Below, one piece after another: positions 26,501 to 35,900 of a stretch of 64,000 bases of DNA. Where the stretch lies: positions 432,774 to 496,773 of the forward strand of contig NZ_JACOPQ010000001.1 of the NCBI RefSeq assembly GCF_014287675.1, given 5' to 3'. Positions within the stretch are counted from its first letter, which is position 1. Every line of letters begins with the position of its first letter. Origin of the DNA: Lawsonibacter faecis. GTDB lineage: Bacteria > Bacillota > Clostridia > Oscillospirales > Oscillospiraceae. Under the pieces are notes generated by a model. It was given only the letters and a program-made list of their open reading frames with translations. It had not been told where the DNA came from and did not search any database. The position numbers were made by a program, and so were the translations under genes.

Positions 26501-29500
26501 GGTGTATTCTGTCTCGTCCTCGGTATTACGGTCGATATACGTAGTCACATTGCCGAGGGTAGTCAACACCTCGCCGTCACGGTAGACAATATAGCCCTTG
26601 ATACGCCCATCACTGTCGACAGCATCGTCCCATGTGAGCCTTACTGCATTGTCATCATCCAGTGCGGTGGCAGTCAGGTTTGCGGGTGCTTCGGGGGCAG
26701 TATCGTCCTCTGCAAGCCAGACCTGGAAATCATCCAGCGTTGCGGCATTTGCAATGCGGACAATATAGTCTGCCTTGTCGCCGGTAGTGAACACAAAGAT
26801 ACTGTGCCCCCTTGTGAACCCCTCCTCCAGGACCTTGTCATTTGCGTCAGACTCGGACTGGATATAGACTGTGCCGTTGCCCAGCGTATCAAACTCCATG
26901 ATGTAGGCGGTGTTGGGAGCCAGACGCATGGTAGCGGGGCTGGTACGCACAGTGACAGAATCATGGCGTGCGCTGTTGACCTTGAGGGACCAGTCGCCGT
27001 TGATGGTGTCGCTGGTGTAAGGCAGATGGGTCTCGGAAAGATGGGGGTTTCCGTCTGAAGCCCACTCGGGGTTAAAGATGCCGTAAGCGCCCTGCTCCAC
27101 ATACTCGAAGGTCTCGTCCGCCACGCAGGCAGCGGAGCGATCCGGCTCCGCAGTCTTGACCATCCGGCTCTGCATGAAGGTGACTTTTCCATTGGCGTTC
27201 TTGCACGCATCGGCAGAGAGGATGACCTCGGCGACCTCATGCTCGGCGGTGAAATCCACCCACATACGCTGGACAGGCTTGCCCAGCGCATAATCGTCAA
27301 AGTACTGGTTGGTCATGCCCACCTGCTCCAGATAGTTCATGTAGGTCTTGTCGCCGTCTTTTACGGTGATACGGGCGGTCTTGCCATTTTCGGCGCCTGC
27401 GTCCACCTTGACACGGTACTTCTGACCAATCACCAGGCCGGTCATGACCTGGGAGACCTGTCCAGACTCGACGCCGGTCATGGTGAGGATCGAAACTCCG
27501 TTGTTGTCGTCGTTGAACTGGATGTCGGCTTCGCCGCTCTTCTGCCAGATCGAGAAGTCGCGGCTGTTGAACATGGTGTCCTTCAGGGGGCTTCCCACGC
27601 TCCACTCGGTAACATCTGCCTCAGCGGGGGCGGGGTACACCACATAGGGGGTATTGGCAGTGGCGTTGATCGTGACCTGATGGTCGGCAGTGACAGCGAT
27701 GGTATCACACAGCACCTTGCCGTTCTGGGTGGTCTCATACAGATACACGTTCTCTACATTATTCCAGTTCTCGGGCAGTGTCCAGGTGCTGTTGCCACCA
27801 TTGCTGTTCCAGTGGTAGATCTTAGCAGCATCGTCGGGGTCGGGGCGGGTCTTGATGTCCTCATCCTCATCATACCAGGGAATGAAAATCTGTCCAGCGC
27901 GGGTCAGCTCTCGGCCGTCCTTGGTAATGATGTAATTGCTAGAGGTAATGCCGTCTGTAAAATAGCCGACGCCATTCTCCAGGCGGAGAATATCATGGCA
28001 CATCAGGTACTTCTGGGGGAGCTGGTTGGTGTAGAACTGAGACACCAACGAATTGATATTGTTGTTATGCTGCCAGCTCATCATTGACGCGGCGCGGTTG
28101 TAACCGCCCCAGTAGACAGGGCTGCCGCCGTAGATGTCCTTCTGGCTATTGTAGACATAGTGATGGAGTTCGCTGCTGTTGCCGGCGGTACTGTGTGTCC
28201 AAACGCCAAATCGGGTAAAGTCGGCGGCATTCTCATTGCCGAAAATTTCAGCTCCGCCCTCCATCATGGTGCCGATGAGCTGCTTCTCGCCCCAGCGGTC
28301 CTCGCCCCAGCAGTCCACATAGACAAAGTCCAGGTTTGGGGTTTTCTTAAAGAGGCCTGGATTATTGTCTGTGCCAATCATACGCTGTTGAAAGGTTCCT
28401 TCCAGATAGTCCACCTCGCGGCGGATAACTCTAGCCTGGTCCATCCAATACCAGGTATTCAGGTCACTAATGACATGGGGATTGAACATCTTAGCCTCTG
28501 GATAGGCCTCGTGGTGGTTGATATGGATGCCGAAATTGGAGTTGAGCTTATCGGCCTCGGCGATGGCGATATTCATATCGTCTGCGCCACCGGCACGGCG
28601 GTTAACATCCTCAAAGTCAGCGTGTCCGGAGTCATGACCTTCGTTGGCGTAGCCCTTGAAGATAAGCTGCTGGCTAAAGCCGTCTATATAGTTACTAAGA
28701 CGCTTCATATTGTCGGCAACCTGAAGGAAAGGCTGCTGCACGCCACTGGAGAAGTTGTAGCCAACATGGAAGAAGCTGCGGGCGGCCTGCTCGTCGCCAG
28801 GGGTAATGCCGCCGACTACTTTTCTGAGTGCGTTTCCGCCGTCCTGCCAGTTGACTTTTCCATCGCCGTTGTTGTCTTCGGTGATGACCACACGACAGTA
28901 AAGCTCGGTTTCGTCAGGCTCGGAGGGAAAGGGCATCATTTTCTTCTCGTCCAGACCACGATACACAAACTCGGTGTTCCAAACGCCGACGCTCACTTCG
29001 TCGTTATCCAGCTCGAAGCCACGGTAAATAAACTCGTCGCCGCCAATCATGACATTGTTAAACATAGAGGCAGAAAGCTGGCCGTTGGAGAGAATGGGGA
29101 GGGTCACCCCCAAGGTCGCGGTGGTGGAAACATTCTTTTCAGGGATATTTATGTTGCGGTCCTGATAGCAACGAGAGTTCTTATTGATAAATGCCATATT
29201 TAGTGTGGAACCTACCTCATCGCTGCTGGCGGAGAACATGGGTTGCTGGGGCAGACCGATGCCAAAGACGACCTCAGTCACCTTGCCGTCCTCGTCAGTG
29301 GGCTCGTCAATGTTGAGAAAAAGCATTTCCAGAATCTGGTCATCCAGCACAGTAAACTTCACATCAAACTCTACATTGGTCTGTTCCAGACCTTCGGCAG
29401 CCTTAGGGGTAACATGGTAAGTAATAGAATTTGCGGTGGTCTCGTTCTCAACAACAACAGCGGTTGCAGGGTAATCGGTCGCATTGATGGTGACGTAATT

Positions 29501-32191
29501 GTAGCGCCTCTCCGCGCCCTTCATCACCTTACCGTTCAGCGTATAGTCAATGACCCGCGGGAAATCTCCGGCCAACTGGACAGTGAGGCCATCCGCAGTA
29601 ATGGTCCTGTTGGCGGGGGCTTCGCTGACGGGTTCCTCAAAGGGAAGCACCTCACGGAACTCAACCCGCTTGATGTCCACATCGCCGTTAATGCCGAGAT
29701 AGAGTCCCATGCCGCCCAGGGTGGACTTGGCTTCACTCCGAGGCTCGGTGTGGACGAACTGATCGTCAATCCAAAGGGTGATCGAGTCACCAATGTAGCG
29801 CACCTTGACCTTGATGTCCTTGACTTTCATATCGCCGTTGACATCTTGAAACTCCACGCTCTCGCGGGAGATCATTTTGTTGCCGTCCCAGATAATTTGG
29901 TTTGCGCCATTCTCGGTTTTGATATCCCAAATGGCCTCGCCGTTGATGTGACGCTCGGAGAGGATGGCTTGCCAGGTCTTTTCCGCCATATCTGTGCGGA
30001 AAAGCGCGCCCGGGGCGGTGGGGTTCGCGTCATTGAGAATTTGGAAGACAATTTCAATTTCGCCATTCATCACGGTGGGGGCCAGACTGTTCACCAACTG
30101 TAGGTTTCCCTTCAGGTGCATGGCGTCACCCGCCTCGTTTATCTCCACAAGGCCATTACCGCCCAGCTTCACCCACTCGTCAATGCCTTTATCGGGGGTC
30201 CAGATGTACTCCTGAACAACACCGGTTTGGTGTTTGACCACCCACAGGGTGGACTCGTTGCCAAGCTGGAAGATGATCTTCACCGGGAAGCTGCTCTCAT
30301 GGCTCTCAACATAGGCAGCTTTTAGGGTAAAGGTGCCCGCTTCGGCATCAATCGTATAATCAGTTTCCTCCAGTGTGGCACCGTCTGAGGCAACAGAGAC
30401 CACGCCGTCCCCGTCCGAAATGGCGATGGGGACGGTAACATCGGTCTGACCCCACTTACTCGCGTCCACCTGAACGGAACCCTGTCCCAAACCAGACTTG
30501 GCGATTTCCTTGTACACGATGTTCTCAAGGGTAATGGTCTTACCGCCGCGCCAAATACGGAATCCGTAGTGACCTTCTTCCAGTCCGAGAACGCCATCGA
30601 AGCTCGCCAGAACCTTTTCCTCACCGTCAGGAGCAGTGATATAGGCGGTGTAATGGTTGTCCTCAATTACCATGCGCAGGTGATATTTTGTATCGTACTC
30701 AAACTTGCCAATGCCAGACTGGTTGCCCAAATCACCATAGGTCTCACCGGCGGACGAGTGTCCGTAACGCTTGAGGGAGCCCTGCGTATCAAAGCCAAAC
30801 CCCTCGTAGTTCTGGCCATTGATTACCTTGGCAGGGGCAAAATTGATAAAGCCCACCTGGTTGCCGTCGGGGTTGCTGAAGGTAACATCGAATTCCAGCG
30901 TGCTATTGGTATATTCCTTGGAATCCGCGTTGTAGAGGACCCAAGGCTGATGATTAGCATCCACAATCATCTTACTGTGGTTGATGATAATTCTGCCGTC
31001 TTCCGTGGTGGTGAGCCAGCCCTCTTCAGGTGTGACGGGCTCAGTGGTGCCGTCCTTCTGGAATACCCAGCCGCTCAGCCCGACAGGCTTCTCCCCACGG
31101 GTAATGGTGTATGTATCCGTTGCGCCGCTCTCAAATGTGGCCTCCAACACAATTTCGTCCAGAGTCCCATAGGGTCCCCAAAAATCCGTCTGCAGCACAA
31201 GGATGCTTCCCGCTGCATCTTGAGTCCACTTGGTCTCAGTGAAATTATTGGCCTTTAGCGTTACAATCGTGTCAGCCTTGCCATCAAGCATTGCATAGGT
31301 AACGGGAATCTCCATTACCACCGCTTTGCACCAGTCCTCATAGGAGATCGTTACCCCTTCCTCCACAAAGCAGGAGGTATCCACGGGCGTGTCGGGCACT
31401 TTCATTGCCTCGGCGATCTGCTCAACGGACAGAGCCTGGTCAAAAATCTTCAGCTCGTCAATGGCGCCGAAGAAGTTGTGGTTCTCAGTATTATTATTGC
31501 CGCCGATGCGCAGTCCATAGTCAGCGGTGCCAGTGACGGACGTCGTATTTGTTACATCTTCAACACCATTGACATAAATCGTTACATTGGAGCCGTCCTT
31601 AACAAAGGCCACATGGCTCCAGCCGTTCTTTGCAACCTTGGCGGTGCCTCCCATCTCTGTGCCCACAGGATCGCCGGCTTTTATGGTTCCATCACCGCTA
31701 CCAAGCACATAAAGCAGGAGGCCAGGCTTTGCACTGGGCACGCCGGAAGTTGAGGATGCCACGATGGTATTGACATTGCCCTTATCGGGGGCAGTCTCCG
31801 CGCTCCAGTTGACCCAGGCGGTGACACTAAACCGCTCCCCATTGAGCGCAGTGCTGTCTACATCAATATTGCCATTGCCGCCAAAGCTGGCTGCGGAACC
31901 AGCCTTGCCGGCGACAGAGCCAATGGAACCATTCTTGATGCCGTCGGCCTTGAGGCTGCCGCTGTCCACGGCAGCCTCATCGGCGGCTTCATCAAACTTA
32001 TAGTAATGAACTGGTTCAGGTAATACATCCTCATCTTTGAGAGGTATTGTTTCTTCTAACAAATCAGAAGAAACAATTGGTGGCGCCACCAATTGCGCAT
32101 CCTCCGCCAGCGCCTCCATTGGCAGCATACTGATGCACATCACAAATGCCAGGAAAAGTGCCAAGGGTCGTATCACTCTTTCTCGTCTCAT
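23057..32191 (-). CDS. Giant SLH-anchored GH101 endo-alpha-N-acetylgalactosaminidase
   Basis: 3044 residues, secreted. Start at 32191 is set by GGAGGGACC just upstream. Order (approximate): signal peptide 1-29; LamG 62-262; sugar-binding-like beta domains 380-565 and 660-850, with an X2-like Ig domain 570-645 between; GH101 core 865-1530 (beta-supersandwich, then barrel); two galactose-binding-like domains 1530-1828; FN3 1830-1920; Ig-like 1925-2015; LamG 2017-2215; InlB-type repeat 2445-2515; Ig 2535-2620; Big_2 2628-2708; Thr-rich KDG/ETV linker 2720-2815; three SLH modules 2880-3044. Within the core, the Asp of VYVDCWGEDRW (1293) fits the nucleophile; Glu1320 is the candidate acid/base. 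GH101 releases Gal-beta-1,3-GalNAc from mucin Ser/Thr. It acts on the cell surface. Confidence 0.88.
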   Translation of the reverse strand: MRRERVIRPLALFLAFVMCISMLPMEALAEDAQLVAPPIVSSDLLEETIPLKDEDVLPEPVHYYKFDEAADEAAVDSGSLKADGIKNGSIGSVAGKAGSAASFGGNGNIDVDSTALNGERFSVTAWVNWSAETAPDKGNVNTIVASSTSGVPSAKPGLLLYVLGSGDGTIKAGDPVGTEMGGTAKVAKNGWSHVAFVKDGSNVTIYVNGVEDVTNTTSVTGTADYGLRIGGNNNTENHNFFGAIDELKIFDQALSVEQIAEAMKVPDTPVDTSCFVEEGVTISYEDWCKAVVMEIPVTYAMLDGKADTIVTLKANNFTETKWTQDAAGSILVLQTDFWGPYGTLDEIVLEATFESGATDTYTITRGEKPVGLSGWVFQKDGTTEPVTPEEGWLTTTEDGRIIINHSKMIVDANHQPWVLYNADSKEYTNSTLEFDVTFSNPDGNQVGFINFAPAKVINGQNYEGFGFDTQGSLKRYGHSSAGETYGDLGNQSGIGKFEYDTKYHLRMVIEDNHYTAYITAPDGEEKVLASFDGVLGLEEGHYGFRIWRGGKTITLENIVYKEIAKSGLGQGSVQVDASKWGQTDVTVPIAISDGDGVVSVASDGATLEETDYTIDAEAGTFTLKAAYVESHESSFPVKIIFQLGNESTLWVVKHQTGVVQEYIWTPDKGIDEWVKLGGNGLVEINEAGDAMHLKGNLQLVNSLAPTVMNGEIEIVFQILNDANPTAPGALFRTDMAEKTWQAILSERHINGEAIWDIKTENGANQIIWDGNKMISRESVEFQDVNGDMKVKDIKVKVRYIGDSITLWIDDQFVHTEPRSEAKSTLGGMGLYLGINGDVDIKRVEFREVLPFEEPVSEAPANRTITADGLTVQLAGDFPRVIDYTLNGKVMKGAERRYNYVTINATDYPATAVVVENETTANSITYHVTPKAAEGLEQTNVEFDVKFTVLDDQILEMLFLNIDEPTDEDGKVTEVVFGIGLPQQPMFSASSDEVGSTLNMAFINKNSRCYQDRNINIPEKNVSTTATLGVTLPILSNGQLSASMFNNVMIGGDEFIYRGFELDNDEVSVGVWNTEFVYRGLDEKKMMPFPSEPDETELYCRVVITEDNNGDGKVNWQDGGNALRKVVGGITPGDEQAARSFFHVGYNFSSGVQQPFLQVADNMKRLSNYIDGFSQQLIFKGYANEGHDSGHADFEDVNRRAGGADDMNIAIAEADKLNSNFGIHINHHEAYPEAKMFNPHVISDLNTWYWMDQARVIRREVDYLEGTFQQRMIGTDNNPGLFKKTPNLDFVYVDCWGEDRWGEKQLIGTMMEGGAEIFGNENAADFTRFGVWTHSTAGNSSELHHYVYNSQKDIYGGSPVYWGGYNRAASMMSWQHNNNINSLVSQFYTNQLPQKYLMCHDILRLENGVGYFTDGITSSNYIITKDGRELTRAGQIFIPWYDEDEDIKTRPDPDDAAKIYHWNSNGGNSTWTLPENWNNVENVYLYETTQNGKVLCDTIAVTADHQVTINATANTPYVVYPAPAEADVTEWSVGSPLKDTMFNSRDFSIWQKSGEADIQFNDDNNGVSILTMTGVESGQVSQVMTGLVIGQKYRVKVDAGAENGKTARITVKDGDKTYMNYLEQVGMTNQYFDDYALGKPVQRMWVDFTAEHEVAEVILSADACKNANGKVTFMQSRMVKTAEPDRSAACVADETFEYVEQGAYGIFNPEWASDGNPHLSETHLPYTSDTINGDWSLKVNSARHDSVTVRTSPATMRLAPNTAYIMEFDTLGNGTVYIQSESDANDKVLEEGFTRGHSIFVFTTGDKADYIVRIANAATLDDFQVWLAEDDTAPEAPANLTATALDDDNAVRLTWDDAVDSDGRIKGYIVYRDGEVLTTLGNVTTYIDRNTEDETEYTYEVCAVNAADMKSVKSTAVVVTTKVLPPVVMKAILNSSTDAVVTFNKAMDKTTAEALTNYVLTGVANASITSAALSADGRTVSLTLDGMTLLDRATLKVVNVKDASGLGTIAEKTFTLTIVEHYFKLDEAADVEAIDELGKTNGVKSANVGSTSGKNNNAAKFSGDGYIDVDSDALYASDEFTVSAWINWDGSSGVNAVVGNDISGDAQSRGIIFFVDGSNGVLRTNSNACAVIGSKDKPVTANAWHHVAFVKGNGSAQVYLDGELIGCDDVQFGVETRVPFRIGGSQKSGGGLSYPFHGAIDEVKIFSAPLTAAAIAELADKQIAVTPTAVFDAATMTLSNVTSEMKYSVDGGINWMAVEETPIDLSEAKLTVADGIRVKQLGDGSTTVESAVQTITLTQASTPISVGKTDCTTAENNDGTITGVTSAMEYRDSTAAGWTKCLTTTVTGLSPASYEVRVAGEGTVLASESVTLIIEGYQPPVPKDYTVTFFADDKIVGTETVEEGGTLPVSKFPAVPTKTGHNGVWDVAEDLVNITENKTVTAIYTAQTYTVTLDANGGELGSNSVTVTYGQPYGELPEPTAYDDSVAFDGWYTAAVGGEQVTEATIVTTTADHTLYAHWRNLDTSAAPDATVSGMPAKIILPYEGEGIELTVTAGGTYTYQWQRKTESDWTNLENETGIVYTIPAADITLENSGWQYRCEVTNTEDGKAPTTAVGTPVTLYVEQAAATPVTGITLDKTELSLTVGNSGTLTAAVMPDTATNRNVVWESSADEVAAVDENGLVTAVEEGNATITVTTEDGGFTATCEVTVTNYTPPYVPPTGGGSTTETVKNEDGSTTKTVTNKTTGTVTETTTYPNGDKTVVETKKDGNVTETVTRKDGYKSETVTKPDGSFTSSVTDAGGVKTETAATAKGEITASVTLPKDVESAKITVPVKDAAPGIVAVAVNEDGTERIIRTSVVTGDGLSFIAEGNIKVKVIDNSKTFADVAVSHWAADSVQFVASRELFTGTGNDVFDPMGDMTRAMLVTVLARLDGQDTEGGETWYSKAMDWGVENGITDGTNAEVGITREQLAVMLYRYAGAEKTQADLSGFADSGSISDWASDAMNWAVAEGIITGKSGGKLDPSGLASRAEVATMLQRFIENTLK

Positions 32192-32232
32192 ATAGGTCCC
32201 TCCTGCATTAATTGACCTCATGGTCTATAACT

Positions 32233-32294
32233 ATTATAAACCTCACATTCCAGCAATGTCGTATAATTTTTGTACTATTTTTAAGGTTTTGTTT
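32233..32294 (-). promoter_or_regulatory. Promoter and conserved upstream box of the first giant gene
   Basis: On the minus strand a perfect TATAAT (32233-32238) lacks a good -35. Just upstream is a 49-base box (32246-32294) matching 48 of 49 bases at 44464-44512 before the second giant gene. A strong -10, a poor -35 and a conserved upstream box suggest activation, plausibly by the nearby AraC-type regulator. Confidence 0.6.
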
Positions 32295-32430
32295 GAAATA
32301 TAGAAGTCATCAAACGTCTTTTCCGTATCTCCGTATGAGTGGTAAATTTTTGACTTAAATTCATGCTTTAACCACCACATTGTGTCTATATATAGTTTAG
32401 GACTAGGCCTGGTTACTGTAGATAAAGTAA

Positions 32431-32459
32431 GGCCGCCCGCCAAATGATGGCGGACGGCC
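32431..32459 (-). terminator. Terminator of the second giant SLH enzyme gene
   Basis: A 12-bp stem (32431-32442 with 32448-32459, one G-U pair) with a 5-base loop lies about 22 bases after the stop, so the two giant genes are probably separate transcription units. Confidence 0.65.
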
Positions 32460-32477
32460 CCGAAGGAAGAAGGAAGA

Positions 32478-32998
32478 ACGCTTATTTAAGGATGCTCTCA
32501 ATGAAGCGCTGGAGCATAGCAGCAACTTCTGCGCGGGAGGCAAGGCCGGAGGGGTCCAGCTTACCGCCGGTCTTCCCAGTGATGATGCCCTCAACGACCG
32601 CCCAGTTCATAGCATCCGACGCCCAATCGGAGATGCTGCCGCTGTCGGCAAATCCGCTCAGGTCGGCCTGGGTCTTCTCCGCCTTGGCATAACGGTAGAG
32701 CATCACGGCCAGCTGTTCACGGGTAATGTTGGACTCTGGAGCGGTGCCGTCAGTCACGCCGGTCTTCACGCCCCAGTTCATGGCTTTACTGTACCACGTC
32801 TCGCCGCCCTCAGTGTCCTGACCGTCCAAGCGGGCAAGAACGGTAACCAGCATGGCTCGGGTCATGGCACCCATGGGGTCAAAGACATCGTTGCCAGTGC
32901 CGGTAAAGAGCTCGCGGCTGGCGACGAACTGGACGGAGTCGGCGGCCCAGTGGCTAACAGCCACATCGGCAAAGGTCTTGCTGTTGTCGATGACCTTT
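32478..32998 (-). repeat. Near-identical SLH-coding block, copy 2
   Basis: Partner of 23053-23573. Differences cluster in a few codons (for instance the ENGITDGTNAEVG / KTGVTDGTAPESN segment), while other parts are identical at DNA level, a pattern expected from duplication followed by gene conversion. Confidence 0.85.
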
Positions 32999-35900
32999 AC
33001 GGTCATATTCTTATCGGCCAGGAATTTGACGCCGTCTTCGCAGACAATGGAGAACTCAATGATGTCCTCGGTGCCGTCCTCGTTCATGATGACGGGCACA
33101 TTGCCTGTGTCGGGTATCGTCACAATGCTGGTCTTGCCTGCGGGCACGGTGACCTTAGAAACGGCCTCCCCGTCCTTAGGCGCGGTGGTAACCACCTTGG
33201 AGCCATCGGGGTAGGTAGTAGTGATGATCTTGTCCCCGGTCTTTTTGTCGGTCACCGTAGTGATAGTGGATCCGTCCTCGTTCTTGACAGTCTCCTTGTC
33301 GGTCTTGCCGTTAGGAGGCGTGTAGGGCGGTAGATAGCTGCCGGTCTGAATAGCGGAGGTAAACACAGTGGCCGCAGCATTCAGTGCCTCCACAGCCGCA
33401 GTTACCTCGGCATCGCTCTCGACGGTGTTCATCGCTGTCTCGGCAGCAGCAATCGCCGTATCCAGGACCGCCATGGTCTCCGCGCTCACAAATTTAGTGC
33501 CGTAGGGTACATCGAAGGGTGTGCCGTCGTTCACGACGATATCCTTCCGGTCCTCCTTTACTGCCAGAATCGCCTCGCTGAGTGCCGCCTTATCCACCAC
33601 CTTGACTGCGCCGCACAGGCAGTCATAGTGGTCCTCAATCTCAGCAGAGGCATCCTTGTTCAGCTCCCAGATGTGAATGGCGCGAGTGCTCTCATCAATC
33701 TCGCTGCCCACAGTGCAGAGCTTCCAGTGCTGAACATCATCATGCTTCCAAACATAGGCGTGCTTCAGCATGGGAATGTCCCGGATTTCCTGATGGGTAG
33801 TGTCATTTGCACAGGTACGGGTCTCCACACCCTTGGCGGTGCAGGTCGCGGGTGTGGTCACACTCCACTCACCATATGCGTGGCCCAGCGCAGGAACCTC
33901 AATCACGGTGATTTCGTTATTGCCGTTCTCGTCGCTAAACCGCTTTGCACAGCCAGTGCACTGCCAATATTCCACATTGCCCGCCGTAGTGCAGGTGGCA
34001 GCCACGGCGGCGTGATGGGTCAGGGTATGGTCATGTACAGGAGGCTGCTCGCCAGCCTCAATTGCCTCGGTCAGGGCAGACAGTACGTCATCTACCTGCT
34101 TCTGCGTCACGGCAGGATTATTGGCAGCCGCTATCGCATCAGTACGGGCCTTGACGTAGTTGCTCCAACCGCCCGTTACCCCGTTGAAGTCCTCCTCCGT
34201 CAGAGAGGCGGACTCTTTCAGCTTGGATATCAGTACGGCCTTATTGGCGGGCTTGGTGGCCAGTTCGGTACCGTACACCTCAACCTCCCATATGGTGGGG
34301 CTGGACAGGTCGTTGTCTGTTGCAATAACGCGCACCACGTCTGCAGTAACGGGGTCAAAGGTGATGCTAAGCAGCCGACTACCATTGCCCGACCCATCAT
34401 CGGGAGTCTCCTTGGCGGCGACGAGTTTCCAGTTATCCCCCTCAGGGATTTCAACCGTGAGCTTATCAATGCGTCCGTTGGTGCCCCAATTACGGTCCAA
34501 ATACTCATAGAGGTCTACTCTGTCGATGACCTTGGCACCGTCTAACTCGAACTCGAATACGATATCCGCATTGGTCTGTCCGTCGCCCGCAATTGCCATA
34601 CGAGTACTCAGGTTGCCGTCGTTAACATGCTCCAACTTGAGGTCAGGGCGGCCATAGATTTCTGCACCGGTCATGGTCACAGGCTGGCTGAGTACCACAT
34701 TTTTGCTCTCTCCAGCCGTACGATCCGTGACCACCATGATCAGAATTTCTCCCTTGGTAGCGGAGCCGTCCTTCGCGACAGCGGTAACTTTGACGGTCTC
34801 CCTGGCCAGCGTTTCCATGGCGGTCAGCAGGCCGTTCTGATCGATGACAACAGACTGCGTGGGCGTACCATTCAACTTGGTGGCCTTCCAGGTTACACCC
34901 AGGTCGGAAGCGTCTACAGGGGCTACCTCGGCGGTCAACTGAATGGTTTGGCCTGCCTGCTCCAGCAGGGTCACACCGCTGGGAGAGGCGACGGTAATCT
35001 CACGCACCGGCTTATATGCGGGGATATTGATGAAGGTGTATTCGCCATCCTTCACGGTGTTGAACTTCACAGTATTTGCATCCACCACAGTGAAGTCTGC
35101 ACCTGTCAGGGTCGCCTTGGAGATGTTGGGATAACGCACCACGCACTCCCCACCGCTGCCGGAGCGAATGGTGAAGTCGGTCAGGGAGCCATCCGCCCAG
35201 ACGGCATCTGTCTCGAAATTGCCACGAGCCACAAGCCCGGTGTAGGAGCCGTCCGCCCATTCTTCAGGCAAGGCAGGCAGGGGCTGTATGTAGCCTTGGT
35301 GGCTCTGTATCAGCATTTCAGCCACGCCGGCGGTATAGCCCATATTGGCCTCCACCTGGAAAATATCTCCCCAGCCGGGATGGACATAAATGTCCAGCAA
35401 ATTGTTCCCCAGCCCCCTGGTCAGCAACAGATTCATGTGATGCAGCGCCATTTCACCGTTGCCCACGCGGGCAAAGATATTGCCCTTCTGCGCCATACTC
35501 CAACCCACGGAGCTGCTGCCGTCGTCACGCAGTTCCAGCGCCCGGACAGCGGCGTCATAATATTCGGAGAAACTGCTGTTTTCTTTGGAGATCAGATTGC
35601 CGGGGTGCATGCCAAGAAGGTGAGACAGATGCCGATGAAGCGGATCCGTTCCGGGCATACTGCTGTAGCCAGACTCCTCGCGCCACTCCTTCAATTGGCC
35701 GTCGGCGCCGATCCAGAAGGGATGCATACGGGGCAGAGCCGCCTCAATCTGTACTTGAAGCTCCGCATCACGACCAAGTAGCTTGGCCGCCTCCACGGTA
35801 TAACTCATCTCCATGTATGCAAGGGACATATCATAGGTGGTGCCTACGCCGATTGGACCGTGCTCGGAGGAACCGCCGGGGGCCGTCACCAGTTCACCTG

